A stretch of 63,184 nucleotides of DNA from the NCBI GenBank assembly GCA_023701205.1, contig JAMPXJ010000028.1, forward strand, positions 1 through 63,184. The letters run 5' to 3'. The notes under the pieces are model-generated. The model was not told where the DNA came from. It saw only the letters and a list, made by a program, of their open reading frames with translations, and searched no databases. Source of the DNA: Oligoflexia bacterium (lineage in GTDB: Bacteria; Bdellovibrionota; UBA1018). This document shows, piece by piece, positions 26,060-33,978 of the stretch (position 1 is the stretch's first letter; each line of letters begins with the position of its first letter). The position numbers were made by a program, and so were the translations under genes.

Positions 26060-26749
26060 TCAGAGATTCGTGCCGTTCACCTGGATCGCGAGCTTTCCGC
26101 GTACGATGTGGTTCTGGTAGACGTTGTAAAGCGGGTAGTAATACATGCAGTTCCAGCCATACAGCCAGGGCTGCGAAAGGCAGCTTTTGTAATAGAAGTC
26201 ATACCGGTCGGCCCGGACCTCGATGGTGACCGGACCGTGTCCGGGCTGGAGGCGATCGGAGAAGTCGATGACCTGGTTCGTGGGCGCGTTCGGGCAGTTC
26301 ACCGAGACCGTGCCGCCGGCCGAGAGCGTGCTGGTCGTGACGGAATTGCCGAGCGCCGAGATCGTGTAGGTGACGCAGTCGTAGTTGGCCGTGAAGCCGC
26401 TCAGGGTCTGCGCGCCAGCCGCTTCGGAGGTGAGCTTCACCTTGAGCAGGTTATCCGTCTGCACCGTGACCGAATAGACGGGCTTCGAGCCTTTGGAGCC
26501 CGTGACGTCGAAGCTGTACTTGAGCGAAGGCAGGAGATTCGGGTCCGTCGTGACCGGCGTCGGGTTACTCACGGTCGTGCCGGTGGTGTCCGTGATCGTG
26601 CCCGGGATCACGCCTTCTTCCGCAAGGGCGCTTTCGTGATAGGGATTGCTGCCGCACGCGGAGAGCGCCAGGGCGAGTCCCAGGGCGAGGGCGCCGCCGA
26701 GGCTTCGCGACGGATTCCAGGTAAGTTTTTTCTCTTTCAATGCGTTCAT
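26060..26749 (-). CDS. Lipoprotein, aromatic/Cys-rich C-terminus (paralogue A)
   Basis: 229 residues from ATG 26749, chosen for GAGGAGTC just upstream and because it leads into a signal ending in lipobox LSACGS. The mature part starts with a Thr/Pro-rich linker and two beta-rich segments. It ends in a Tyr/Cys/Trp-rich module (around 180-215, with SCLSQPWLYGWNCMYYYPL) and a last strand GKLAIQVNG. The neighbour at 26926-27582 has the same order of parts, and both share a promoter element. Probably surface or periplasmic; function unknown. Confidence 0.65.
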   Translation of the reverse strand: MNALKEKKLTWNPSRSLGGALALGLALALSACGSNPYHESALAEEGVIPGTITDTTGTTVSNPTPVTTDPNLLPSLKYSFDVTGSKGSKPVYSVTVQTDNLLKVKLTSEAAGAQTLSGFTANYDCVTYTISALGNSVTTSTLSAGGTVSVNCPNAPTNQVIDFSDRLQPGHGPVTIEVRADRYDFYYKSCLSQPWLYGWNCMYYYPLYNVYQNHIVRGKLAIQVNGTNL

Positions 26750-26792
26750 GACTGACTCCTCGCAAAGGCAGACCATTGCCTTCCCTCAGGGG

Positions 26793-26809
26793 TTGCAAGG
26801 GTGGGGCCA
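26793..26809 (-). promoter_or_regulatory. Sigma-54 promoter for paralogue A lipoprotein
   Basis: Read on the minus strand, TGGCCCCACCCTTGCAA matches the sigma-54 consensus TGGCACG-N4-TTGCA with GG and GC exactly 10 bases apart. It lies 44-60 bases upstream of ATG 26749. The same element precedes the paralogue (27620-27636). Confidence 0.7.
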
Positions 26810-26925
26810 GAGTGCCACACCCGGTAAAAGACTTGTTTTCCCGGTGTTTCGAGCTTTTTCTGGACTCGGCCGGAGGGTCGTTGCTGTTTCATGTGTCTAA
26901 CCTTTCGACAGTCCGGTCGGGGCGC

Positions 26926-27582
26926 TCATTCGAGCGCGTCCGTGCTCTCGGTCTGGATTTCCAGGGTGCCATGCCAGGGATGGCTGGGCTCGATGTGGGT
27001 CCAATAGCCGCAATAGTAGCCGTAGTTCACGCACCAGTAGTCGTAGTTGGGCTTGGAAACCGTGATCGTGACGGACTCCTTGCATTCGGTATCGCCAGTC
27101 GCGCAGGTGCGGTCGAAGCTGTTGGAGAAGTCGAAGATCGAGCTCTTCTCGGCCGCGCCGCCGAAGACGCCGTTATAAAGCAGCGGAGTGGTCTCGGTGT
27201 TCGAGCCAACGGTGACGTAAACGCCCAGGCCGGAATATTTCGGGGAAAAGCCCGAACCGGAAACCGTCTCGTCCTGCACGCCCGGAACGAAGCGCACCTT
27301 GAGGAGATTGCGGGCCTTCACGGTCACGGTCACCGAGTTGTATCCGGCGGTACCCACTCTCAGCGAGAGCGGGGGGATGCCGAGCTTGGGGGTTTCGACG
27401 ACCAGGTCGCCGCCGGAGCCTCCCGTCGAGGTGGTCATCGGAGCGGTGGAGTCCACTGCCGGCGCGAAGTTCGCGCTCTGGCGTTTGCGGGAGCCGGGCG
27501 AGCCCTGCCCTCCGCACGAGGAGAGAAGGAGAACCGAAAGGAGAAGAATCCCGATGCTTGAAAACGAGGTGGCGTTCCTCAT
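26926..27582 (-). CDS. Lipoprotein, aromatic/Cys-rich C-terminus (paralogue B)
   Basis: 218 residues from ATG 27582. Signal ends in lipobox LLLSSCGG. Basic/Ser-rich linker, then beta-rich segments (SVTVTVKARNLLKVRFVPG; compare paralogue A, VYSVTVQTDNLLKVKLTSE). A Cys pair lies in CATGDTEC, followed by a Tyr/Trp/Cys-rich C-terminal module (WCVNYGYYCGYWTH) ending HGTLEIQTE. The shared DNLLKV/RNLLKV core and module order show duplication of an ancestral gene. No known family was recognised. Confidence 0.65.
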   Translation of the reverse strand: MRNATSFSSIGILLLSVLLLSSCGGQGSPGSRKRQSANFAPAVDSTAPMTTSTGGSGGDLVVETPKLGIPPLSLRVGTAGYNSVTVTVKARNLLKVRFVPGVQDETVSGSGFSPKYSGLGVYVTVGSNTETTPLLYNGVFGGAAEKSSIFDFSNSFDRTCATGDTECKESVTITVSKPNYDYWCVNYGYYCGYWTHIEPSHPWHGTLEIQTESTDALE

Positions 27583-27619
27583 AAAAAAAACCTCTGGTTT
27601 GGGGTGACACCAGGAGGTT

Positions 27620-27636
27620 TTGCAAGGGCGGGGCCA
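27620..27636 (-). promoter_or_regulatory. Sigma-54 promoter for paralogue B lipoprotein
   Basis: Minus-strand TGGCCCCGCCCTTGCAA fits the -24/-12 sigma-54 consensus, with GG and GC 10 bases apart, 38-54 bases before ATG 27582. It differs from the paralogue A element at one base. Confidence 0.72.
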
Positions 27637-27762
27637 CGCCGCTGTCCGGGAAAATCCCGTCATTGCGTTCGCTTGAATCGCAGGCGCTGTCGTTCCGGTG
27701 ATCGGGCCTGTCCAAGGTTTAGGCAGGTGTCGCCTCCCGATGGCGTGTGCTACACTGACTCG

Positions 27763-28584
27763 GTGACCCCGGAAGATCTCACCACCGTAGCTCAGATCGG
27801 GCGCGCGCTCTGGATGAATCCAGCGCGCGCCGAGCCCATCACCGCCGAGGCGCTTTCGGCGGTGGCTTTGCTGGAACTCACGGGCGAGCGGGCGACCGAG
27901 CGCGCCGCGCGCGCGCTCCTGGATCGCGCGGTCAAGGAAGGAATGGCCGCCAACGCCCTGGTCAATCTCGCGTCCACGGAAAAGGGATCCGCGGCGGCGG
28001 CGTTTTTCCGGCTCTATCCGGAGGAGCGCTTCCTGCTCGCGGCGATGCACCTGGCGAACTGGCCCTACGCGCGCGTAGCTCGCGTGCTCGGCGATACCGT
28101 CGAAGGAGTGCAGGCGAAGGCCTGGGCCGCTCGCGTCGCGCTCGCCGCCGAGAATCACGGGGCGAGCCGGCAGGTGCCGTATCCGGCGGGTTCCGGCGCG
28201 CGCGGACCGAACTGCCCGGAATACGATCCGAAGGCCCCCTGGACCCAGCGGTTCCTCGACGAGGAGGTTCACTCGGGCCGCGAGCGCCTTTTCTTGCAGA
28301 ATCATCTGATGGCCTGCGGCTCCTGCCTGTCCGCGCTTTCGAGGAGCCGCGATGTCTACTACGCCGTCGAGGGCATGCTCCCGCGGCTCGCCGCGGACGG
28401 TGCCGAATTCGTGAGGACTCTGACGCGGATTCATCGGCAGGGGACGCTGCTGGTGAATCCCGCGGCCCGCACGCTCGGGGAGTGCCTGAGGGATTTCGCC
28501 GCCCGGCCGGACGTGCGCTGGCCTCTGCTCGCAGCAGCGGGGCTGCTGGGTTACTGGGTACTGCAGCGGATCTTCGGAAGTTGA
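27763..28584 (+). CDS. Sigma region-4-like HTH, zinc finger and TM hybrid protein
   Basis: 273 residues from GTG 27763. Around residues 95-125, WPYARVARVLGDTVEGVQAK reads as a sigma-70 region 4 helix-turn-helix. Around 150-190 is an anti-sigma-type zinc finger: a W...FLDEEVHSGRE helix followed by NHLMACGSC, the HxxxCxxC zinc-binding core of zf-HC2/ZAS domains. A C-terminal hydrophobic helix (WPLLAAAGLLGYWVLQRIF) could anchor it in the membrane with the other domains cytoplasmic. Having sigma-like and anti-sigma-like parts in one chain is unusual. No sigma region 2 was recognised, so it is probably a regulator rather than a working sigma factor. Divergent from paralogue B. Confidence 0.55.
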   Translation: MTPEDLTTVAQIGRALWMNPARAEPITAEALSAVALLELTGERATERAARALLDRAVKEGMAANALVNLASTEKGSAAAAFFRLYPEERFLLAAMHLANWPYARVARVLGDTVEGVQAKAWAARVALAAENHGASRQVPYPAGSGARGPNCPEYDPKAPWTQRFLDEEVHSGRERLFLQNHLMACGSCLSALSRSRDVYYAVEGMLPRLAADGAEFVRTLTRIHRQGTLLVNPAARTLGECLRDFAARPDVRWPLLAAAGLLGYWVLQRIFGS

Positions 28585-28599
28585 GCCGGTAAGCGCCGT

Positions 28600-29508
28600 T
28601 CAGTAAGCCCTTTTCGGGGGCAGCAGCTGCAAGCCTGTTCCCGATCCCACCTGTACCGTGAAATTCCAGCCGGTGTGCACCTTGCCGTCGGCCTCGAAGA
28701 GCCCGCGCGGCGGATTCGGAAAACGGCTGATCCTGCGCCACGACTCGATGACGGCGCGATCGAACGCTTCGATTCCCGAGGAACGGAGAATGTGCACGTC
28801 CTCGAGGGCGCCCTCGGCGTCCAGGATCACCTCGGCCACGGTGGTATACTCCCCGGGCGAGGGACGCTGGCTTTGATAGACGGCATTGAGCCGGCTCTGC
28901 CAGAGCGGCCCGATGGATTCGTAGAGGCGCGCATAAAACGAGTAGTAAACGGACTGCTGCGTATTGAGGAGGTTCTCGCCTCCTTCGGGCACCCGATCGT
29001 CGCGTACCCATTGGTCGGCGCCGCTGGATTGCTCCTGATCCGGCTCGCTCCGCGCGGGGGGAGCCGGCCGCGAAAGGGCGAGGGGCAAACCGAGCTCCGA
29101 AACCGAAGGCAGCGAGCGTCGCGGCCGGTCGCGTTCCGGAGCGGCTCGCGGCCTGGCGCGGGCGGAAGGCGATTTGGGCAGGATCGCGGTCCGGCGGGCG
29201 CGTTGCTCTTTCTCGACGCGGCGATTGCGATCGGAGAAGTACCGCGCATCGTCCGGAGCCACGGCATCGGCCGGCGCGGAGTCTCTTTTGAGAAGGAGCT
29301 CTTTCGGGTTCGTCTTTTTCCGCCACTTTTCCCGGATCGTCTCCAGACGCGAAGGATCGATCGGCTGCACCTCCACGGGCGGGGGCGAGGGGAGGCGAAG
29401 CCAGTCGATCTTCAGCGGAAAGATCGCGAGATGAAGCAGGAGCGCCAGCAGTGATGCCAGGAACCAGAGCCGCCTCCTGGGAATCGTTTCGTCCACTTCT
29501 TCTGCCAT
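28600..29508 (-). CDS. TonB-family energy-transducing protein
   Basis: 302 residues from ATG 29508, which overlaps the stop of the upstream methyltransferase (TAATG). One N-terminal membrane helix (LWFLASLLALLLHLAIF), then a Pro/Arg-rich periplasmic stretch, then a C-terminal TonB-type domain (about 205-290): VAEVILDAEGALEDVHILRS, GIEAFDRAVIESWRRISRFP NPP. Such proteins couple inner-membrane proton motive force (with ExbB/ExbD) to outer-membrane transporters. No exbBD or TonB-dependent receptor lies in the window, so its partners are elsewhere. Confidence 0.82.
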   Translation of the reverse strand: MAEEVDETIPRRRLWFLASLLALLLHLAIFPLKIDWLRLPSPPPVEVQPIDPSRLETIREKWRKKTNPKELLLKRDSAPADAVAPDDARYFSDRNRRVEKEQRARRTAILPKSPSARARPRAAPERDRPRRSLPSVSELGLPLALSRPAPPARSEPDQEQSSGADQWVRDDRVPEGGENLLNTQQSVYYSFYARLYESIGPLWQSRLNAVYQSQRPSPGEYTTVAEVILDAEGALEDVHILRSSGIEAFDRAVIESWRRISRFPNPPRGLFEADGKVHTGWNFTVQVGSGTGLQLLPPKRAY

Positions 29509-30290
29509 TAGCCCCGCTGGGCGGTAAACACAAGGGACCAGCAGCTTTCGGGACGAAGGCGCCCCAGCCCCGGAAAAAAGTCCAGCCCCGCCGGCGGCGC
29601 GACCGAGACGAAGCCGGTCGACTCCAGCAGTGCGCGCCACTGCGCATGCGAACGGTGGAACTCTCCTGCGGTATCGCGCTGGATCACGCCGCGAACGCGA
29701 TGCTTGAGGCGAAAGAGAGGCGACAGCGGATTCTCCTCGTTGATCAGCAGCAGGGTGCCGGGCTCGAGCCACGCGCTCAGGCGCGAGAGCAGCTTGTCGG
29801 GGTCGGAAAAGTGATGGAGCGCATAGGCCAGCACGACCGCGTCAGGCTTGCCGCCCAGGGTGCGTTCCACGGCCACCTCCCAGGGGAGCTTCCCGGGCTG
29901 ATCCTCGAGCAGGTCCGCTTCGAGAAAGACGCCGTCCAGGGCCTCCTCGAAAGCGAAAAGGCGGGCCATCCGGAGCTCCTCCGGATTCGCATCCACGCCG
30001 ACGGTGCGAAGGCCCAGCGCCGCGATCGCGCAGGTGATGATTCCTCCGCCGCAGGCCAGATCGAGAACTCGAAGCGGCCGGGGCTCGCCGTTCTGGGAAG
30101 GATGTCTTTTTCGCCAGTCCTGCAGGGCGCGCAGCATCGCGAGCAGTCGTTTGCGGTTGAGGGGGGCCACCGGGTGGCTCGAAAAATAGCCGAAACTGTT
30201 GCGAGCGGCGGGATCCTGATGGTGGCGGTGGAAAAACGACTCGATGCGCAACGACAGTTTATTGACGACATCTTCCGCGGTCAGGGCCAT
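29508..30290 (-). CDS. SAM-dependent methyltransferase
   Basis: 260 residues. Class I Rossmann methyltransferase: motif I VLDLACGGGIITCAIAALG, acidic loop VGVDANPEE, motif II with ADLLED, post-motif ALHHFSDPDKLLSRL. This resembles small-molecule (UbiE/UbiG-like) methyltransferases; the substrate is not predictable. It shares a TAATG junction with the TonB-family gene downstream, so they are co-translated. It is divergent from the 30370 gene. Confidence 0.85.
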   Translation of the reverse strand: MALTAEDVVNKLSLRIESFFHRHHQDPAARNSFGYFSSHPVAPLNRKRLLAMLRALQDWRKRHPSQNGEPRPLRVLDLACGGGIITCAIAALGLRTVGVDANPEELRMARLFAFEEALDGVFLEADLLEDQPGKLPWEVAVERTLGGKPDAVVLAYALHHFSDPDKLLSRLSAWLEPGTLLLINEENPLSPLFRLKHRVRGVIQRDTAGEFHRSHAQWRALLESTGFVSVAPPAGLDFFPGLGRLRPESCWSLVFTAQRG

Positions 30291-30369
30291 AAGTTGACCG
30301 TCAGATTAGCAAGCCCCGCCTCAAAAAGTCACCTGATAAAGTCACCGACTGTTTCGGCCGAAACGGAAA

Positions 30370-33300
30370 GTGGAGGCGAAAAGTCCCATCGGCAAGTCGG
30401 CGGATTTCAAGTTAGAGCCCGGAAAGGTCCCGGTCCTCTTCATCGAGCCGTTCGCGCCCGCGTTCGCGCAGGCCGTCGCTCGGCTCGAGCAGGATCCCGG
30501 TATCCAGGTCGTCGAATGCGGATCGACGCTCGACGCGGCGTCGCTCGCCCGGCGGGTCGGGATCTGCGTCATCGTCGGCTTCGCGGGCCGGGATGAAGAC
30601 GCCACCCGGCTGCTGACGCTGCAAAAGCTCGTGGGCCAGCAGATCTCGCGCAAGGCGGTGCGCCTGCTCTTCACCTCCTCCGTGCGCGACAAGGACGTGA
30701 TTTTCCGAATGACCACGCAGCTGGACGCGGAGGTCCTGCCTGAGCCGGTCACGGAGAAAAGCCTGCTATTCAAGATCGATCGCCTGATCAAGGCGCTGCC
30801 CGTCGTGCAGGTCGCCGAGGACGCGCGCGGGGCCGAGTCGCTGAAAAAGGCCGAGCAGGCGGGGCTGCCTCAGCTCGTGCCTTCGGAGGCGCTCGCGATC
30901 GAGAGCGACTGCTGGCTCACTATCCCGGGCGGCGCGAAAGTGATCGGCGGACGTTGGGTGGTGAAGCTGCGCGGGCCTTCGCCGGCCCACGGCAGCTGGC
31001 TTCCGATCGAGTCCGCCGAGGCGGGGCTGCCGGCGTGGCAGTGGCGCCCGACCGATGAGGAGAAGGATCCTTTCATCCGAGAGCAAGGTGCCTGGGTTTA
31101 CTACGGGCAGAAGCCGGAGTTCCAGGGCGGCGCGTGGACGTTCGTGGGCAAGAAGCTATCGCTGAGCTTCTACTACGAGGCGGAGTCCTACGGGAGCAAG
31201 TTCGAAACCGATTCCACCGGGAATCTCAGGCTCGCCGCGGACTCCGAAGGCGGCCGTCGCGCGGCGAGGGAGCTCGAAAGACTCGAGAAGCTCGAGAAAG
31301 CGGAGCGCGCCCGCGCCGCGGCGGGCGGCGAGACCGAGACGGCCCCGCCCGCGCAGCCCAATCCGCTCTTCGCCCAGGGAGTCACGATCGAAGCGCCGCT
31401 GGAGCTGGATAGCGACTGCTGGCTTCTCGAGAACCAGAAGCCCCGGCGTGTCGCGAACAAATGGATGGTCTCGCTCCTGGGACCGCCCGGCCACACGGGC
31501 AAGTGGGTCCCCATCGAGGAGGAGGGCGGCTCCAAATCCCGCGGGGCCGGCGCGGATCGCTACTGGCAGTGGATCCCCGTGGATCCCGACAACGACCCGT
31601 TCATCCAGGAGCAGGGTGCGTGGGTTTTCTACGGCATGATGCCGAAGTTCGTCGATAACCTGTGGTCCTTCGTGGGGGAAAACCCCGAGCTGGCCTTCTA
31701 TTACGACGGGCAGTCCTACGGCGCGAAGCTCCAGGCCAGGAGCCTCGGCACGCTCACGCTGGCGCGTGACTCCGATGCGGCCCGGCGCAAGCGGCCCCTG
31801 ATCGAGCAGGCGATCGATCGTGTGCTGGCGGCCAAGGCCGATCCCGCGCGGCCGCTGACGTCGGCGCCGATGGATGTCCGCATCCCGCAGCGCCAGTTCG
31901 GCGCGGACGGCGGCGAGTGGGAGGCCGCGACCGTCGGCAGCCAGATGCGCCGCTGGTTCGTATACATTCCCGTCGAGGTGCTGACCGTCGAAGGAACCGA
32001 TATCCGCAAGCTTCCGGTGTACTGGATCTTCCTCGGTGCGGCGCCGCCGAAGGCGAGCGGTGCGGGAGAGGAGAAGACCTGGCTCTTCCAGGATCGCAAA
32101 CCCCAGTCCTTCGAAAGCTTCGCGGCGCTGCCCGAGCCCATCCGGAAATTCCTGACGCAATATTTCGGAGGCGCGGGCGTGGCGCAGACGCCGGAAGAGC
32201 AGGAAGGGCTCTTCGTCGTCAGATCCAAGGGACCGGAGTCGGCGCCTCCCGTGCCCTCGGCCGAAAGCAAGAGCTTCTCCTTCCCGCTGGAGAGGTTCGG
32301 CAAGGAAGGCGGCGAATGGGAAGCTGTCAGCGTCGGCAGCGGCCAGCGGCGCTGGTACGTTTATGTCCCGGCGGAAGTGCTCGCCGGCGGGATCGCCAAT
32401 ATCCGCAAGCTCCCGGTCTATTGGGTTTACTTCGGCTCCGTGGCGCCCCGACAGAGCGTCTCGGACAGCGGGCGGGAGATGGTTTTCCAGGAACGGAAGC
32501 CGCAGCAGTACACCGCGTTCTCGGATCTGCAGCGGCCCGTTCAGGATTTCTTCCTCCAGTATTTCGGCGAGAAGGCTGCGGCCGAAGCGAGCTCCGGAGC
32601 CTCCGCGCGCGCGGGGGCCGGAGCGGCCGCCGCGACGGCTCCGGCTGACGAGTACGGGCTCAAGCTGATCCGGCATGAGGAAGGCTCGCCGCAGCGCAGG
32701 GAGGGGGGCTACCGCCTGAGCGAGGAGGAGATCGGGACGGCCGGAGGCGAATGGGAAATGACCGGCACGGGATCCGAAGGGCGACGCTGGTTCATCTATG
32801 TTTCCGCGGAGCTTCTGGCGGGAGCCGCCGATGCCCGCAAGCTCCCCCGCTACTGGGTCTACTTCGGGGCGAGGGCGCCGCGCCGGATCGCCGAGGACTC
32901 GGGCAGCTTCTGGCATTTCGAGGAGCGTCCTCCGCAGGCCGTGCTGAAATTCCAGGACCTCCAGCGCGCGGTCCAGGAATTCCTAATGGAATACTTCCAG
33001 CGGCACGTGAAGGCGGAGACGGAACGAGGGGCGCCGAAGCTAAGGGCCGAGGCGCCAGCGCGCCCAGCGTTCGGGTCCCCGAGCGCTCCGTCCGGGATGT
33101 TCGTGGCGGAGATCGACGATTCAGAAACCCCAGGCCCGGTGGGACGCGCGCCGGAAGGGGCGGAGCCCAGGGCGTCGGCGCCCATCGAGCCGGCGGCCAT
33201 CGAGCCGGCGGCCATGGAGTCGATGCCCATGGCGCCGGCGCCGATCGAGCCGGAACCTGTCCCGGGACAGGAAGTGGCCGCCGCGGCGGAACGGGTGTTG

Positions 33301-33978
33301 GACATGAGGCCCGCTCATCCCGAAACGCCCCGCGGAACAGGTGAGGTGCTGAACTACCAGAACCTCCGGCCGGCGAAGGGCGCCGCGGCCCGCGCGGGCG
33401 CGCCGGAGCTGATCCAGGCCGAGGAGATCGAGGCGGAGCAAGAGCCCGCCGGCATCCCGCGCCTGCTTGCGCCCGAGACGCTGACTCCGGAGGCCGCAGG
33501 GCCCGCGGCGGTGCGCGCGATGCTTCCGCCGGGTCCTTCGCTGGGTCCGCTCGCGGTGGCGCTCCTGATGTCCGAGCTGGTGCGTAAGCGCGAGCTCGAG
33601 CGCAAGCAGGTGGCGCGACGCTTCTGCCAGTATATGAGCGCGTCCTTCGGCGGGCTGCATGTCGAGCTTTGGGCGCGAGCCGGGGCCAGCTGGTACTGCG
33701 CCGGCGGAAGCGACGGGCCCGAGGGGGCTTTTCTGGGGATTTTCTGCGGAGTCGGCACCGATCTCGAGGCGGGGCCGCAAGGCGCGGCGTACGTGGCGCC
33801 AATCCGGACGGCTGCGGGCACGGTCCTCGGCGCGATCGCCGTCGGTGCCGGGGCGTCACTCGAGCGGATGCCCACGGCCTATGTCGCGCAGGTCGCGCGC
33901 GTTTGCTTGGGATTGCTGCTCGCGCTCGGCGAGCCCGACGGCCCGCTGGGCGCCTCGCCGCAGTCGCAAAGCGCCTGA
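30370..33978 (+). CDS. 1202-residue multi-repeat protein with receiver-like and GAF-like ends
   Basis: Starts at GTG 30370. Residues about 18-135 look like a response-regulator-type fold (VPVLFIEPF, VGICVIVGFAG, LLFTSS) without a clear phospho-Asp. Two A repeats follow (about 178-292 and 347-468), sharing SDCWL, DPFIxEQGAWVxYG and WxFVG. Three B repeats follow (about 506-602, 638-733, 782-878), sharing GGEWE, RRWxVYV, RKLPxYWxxFG and a QYFG-type end. An EPAAIEPA-rich low-complexity linker (about 905-970) precedes a GAF-like domain (about 1059-1195). No signal peptide, so cytoplasmic. No characterised homologue is recognised. The stop abuts the convergent HDAC-like gene in the 12-base palindrome GCCTGATCAGGC (33973-33984). 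Confidence 0.75.
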   Translation: MEAKSPIGKSADFKLEPGKVPVLFIEPFAPAFAQAVARLEQDPGIQVVECGSTLDAASLARRVGICVIVGFAGRDEDATRLLTLQKLVGQQISRKAVRLLFTSSVRDKDVIFRMTTQLDAEVLPEPVTEKSLLFKIDRLIKALPVVQVAEDARGAESLKKAEQAGLPQLVPSEALAIESDCWLTIPGGAKVIGGRWVVKLRGPSPAHGSWLPIESAEAGLPAWQWRPTDEEKDPFIREQGAWVYYGQKPEFQGGAWTFVGKKLSLSFYYEAESYGSKFETDSTGNLRLAADSEGGRRAARELERLEKLEKAERARAAAGGETETAPPAQPNPLFAQGVTIEAPLELDSDCWLLENQKPRRVANKWMVSLLGPPGHTGKWVPIEEEGGSKSRGAGADRYWQWIPVDPDNDPFIQEQGAWVFYGMMPKFVDNLWSFVGENPELAFYYDGQSYGAKLQARSLGTLTLARDSDAARRKRPLIEQAIDRVLAAKADPARPLTSAPMDVRIPQRQFGADGGEWEAATVGSQMRRWFVYIPVEVLTVEGTDIRKLPVYWIFLGAAPPKASGAGEEKTWLFQDRKPQSFESFAALPEPIRKFLTQYFGGAGVAQTPEEQEGLFVVRSKGPESAPPVPSAESKSFSFPLERFGKEGGEWEAVSVGSGQRRWYVYVPAEVLAGGIANIRKLPVYWVYFGSVAPRQSVSDSGREMVFQERKPQQYTAFSDLQRPVQDFFLQYFGEKAAAEASSGASARAGAGAAAATAPADEYGLKLIRHEEGSPQRREGGYRLSEEEIGTAGGEWEMTGTGSEGRRWFIYVSAELLAGAADARKLPRYWVYFGARAPRRIAEDSGSFWHFEERPPQAVLKFQDLQRAVQEFLMEYFQRHVKAETERGAPKLRAEAPARPAFGSPSAPSGMFVAEIDDSETPGPVGRAPEGAEPRASAPIEPAAIEPAAMESMPMAPAPIEPEPVPGQEVAAAAERVLDMRPAHPETPRGTGEVLNYQNLRPAKGAAARAGAPELIQAEEIEAEQEPAGIPRLLAPETLTPEAAGPAAVRAMLPPGPSLGPLAVALLMSELVRKRELERKQVARRFCQYMSASFGGLHVELWARAGASWYCAGGSDGPEGAFLGIFCGVGTDLEAGPQGAAYVAPIRTAAGTVLGAIAVGAGASLERMPTAYVAQVARVCLGLLLALGEPDGPLGASPQSQSA

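Noticed and set aside
31156..32916. 586-codon minus-strand frame opposite the repeat protein
   Set aside because: The plus strand carries clear internal repeats conserved at protein level, so the minus frame is a shadow.
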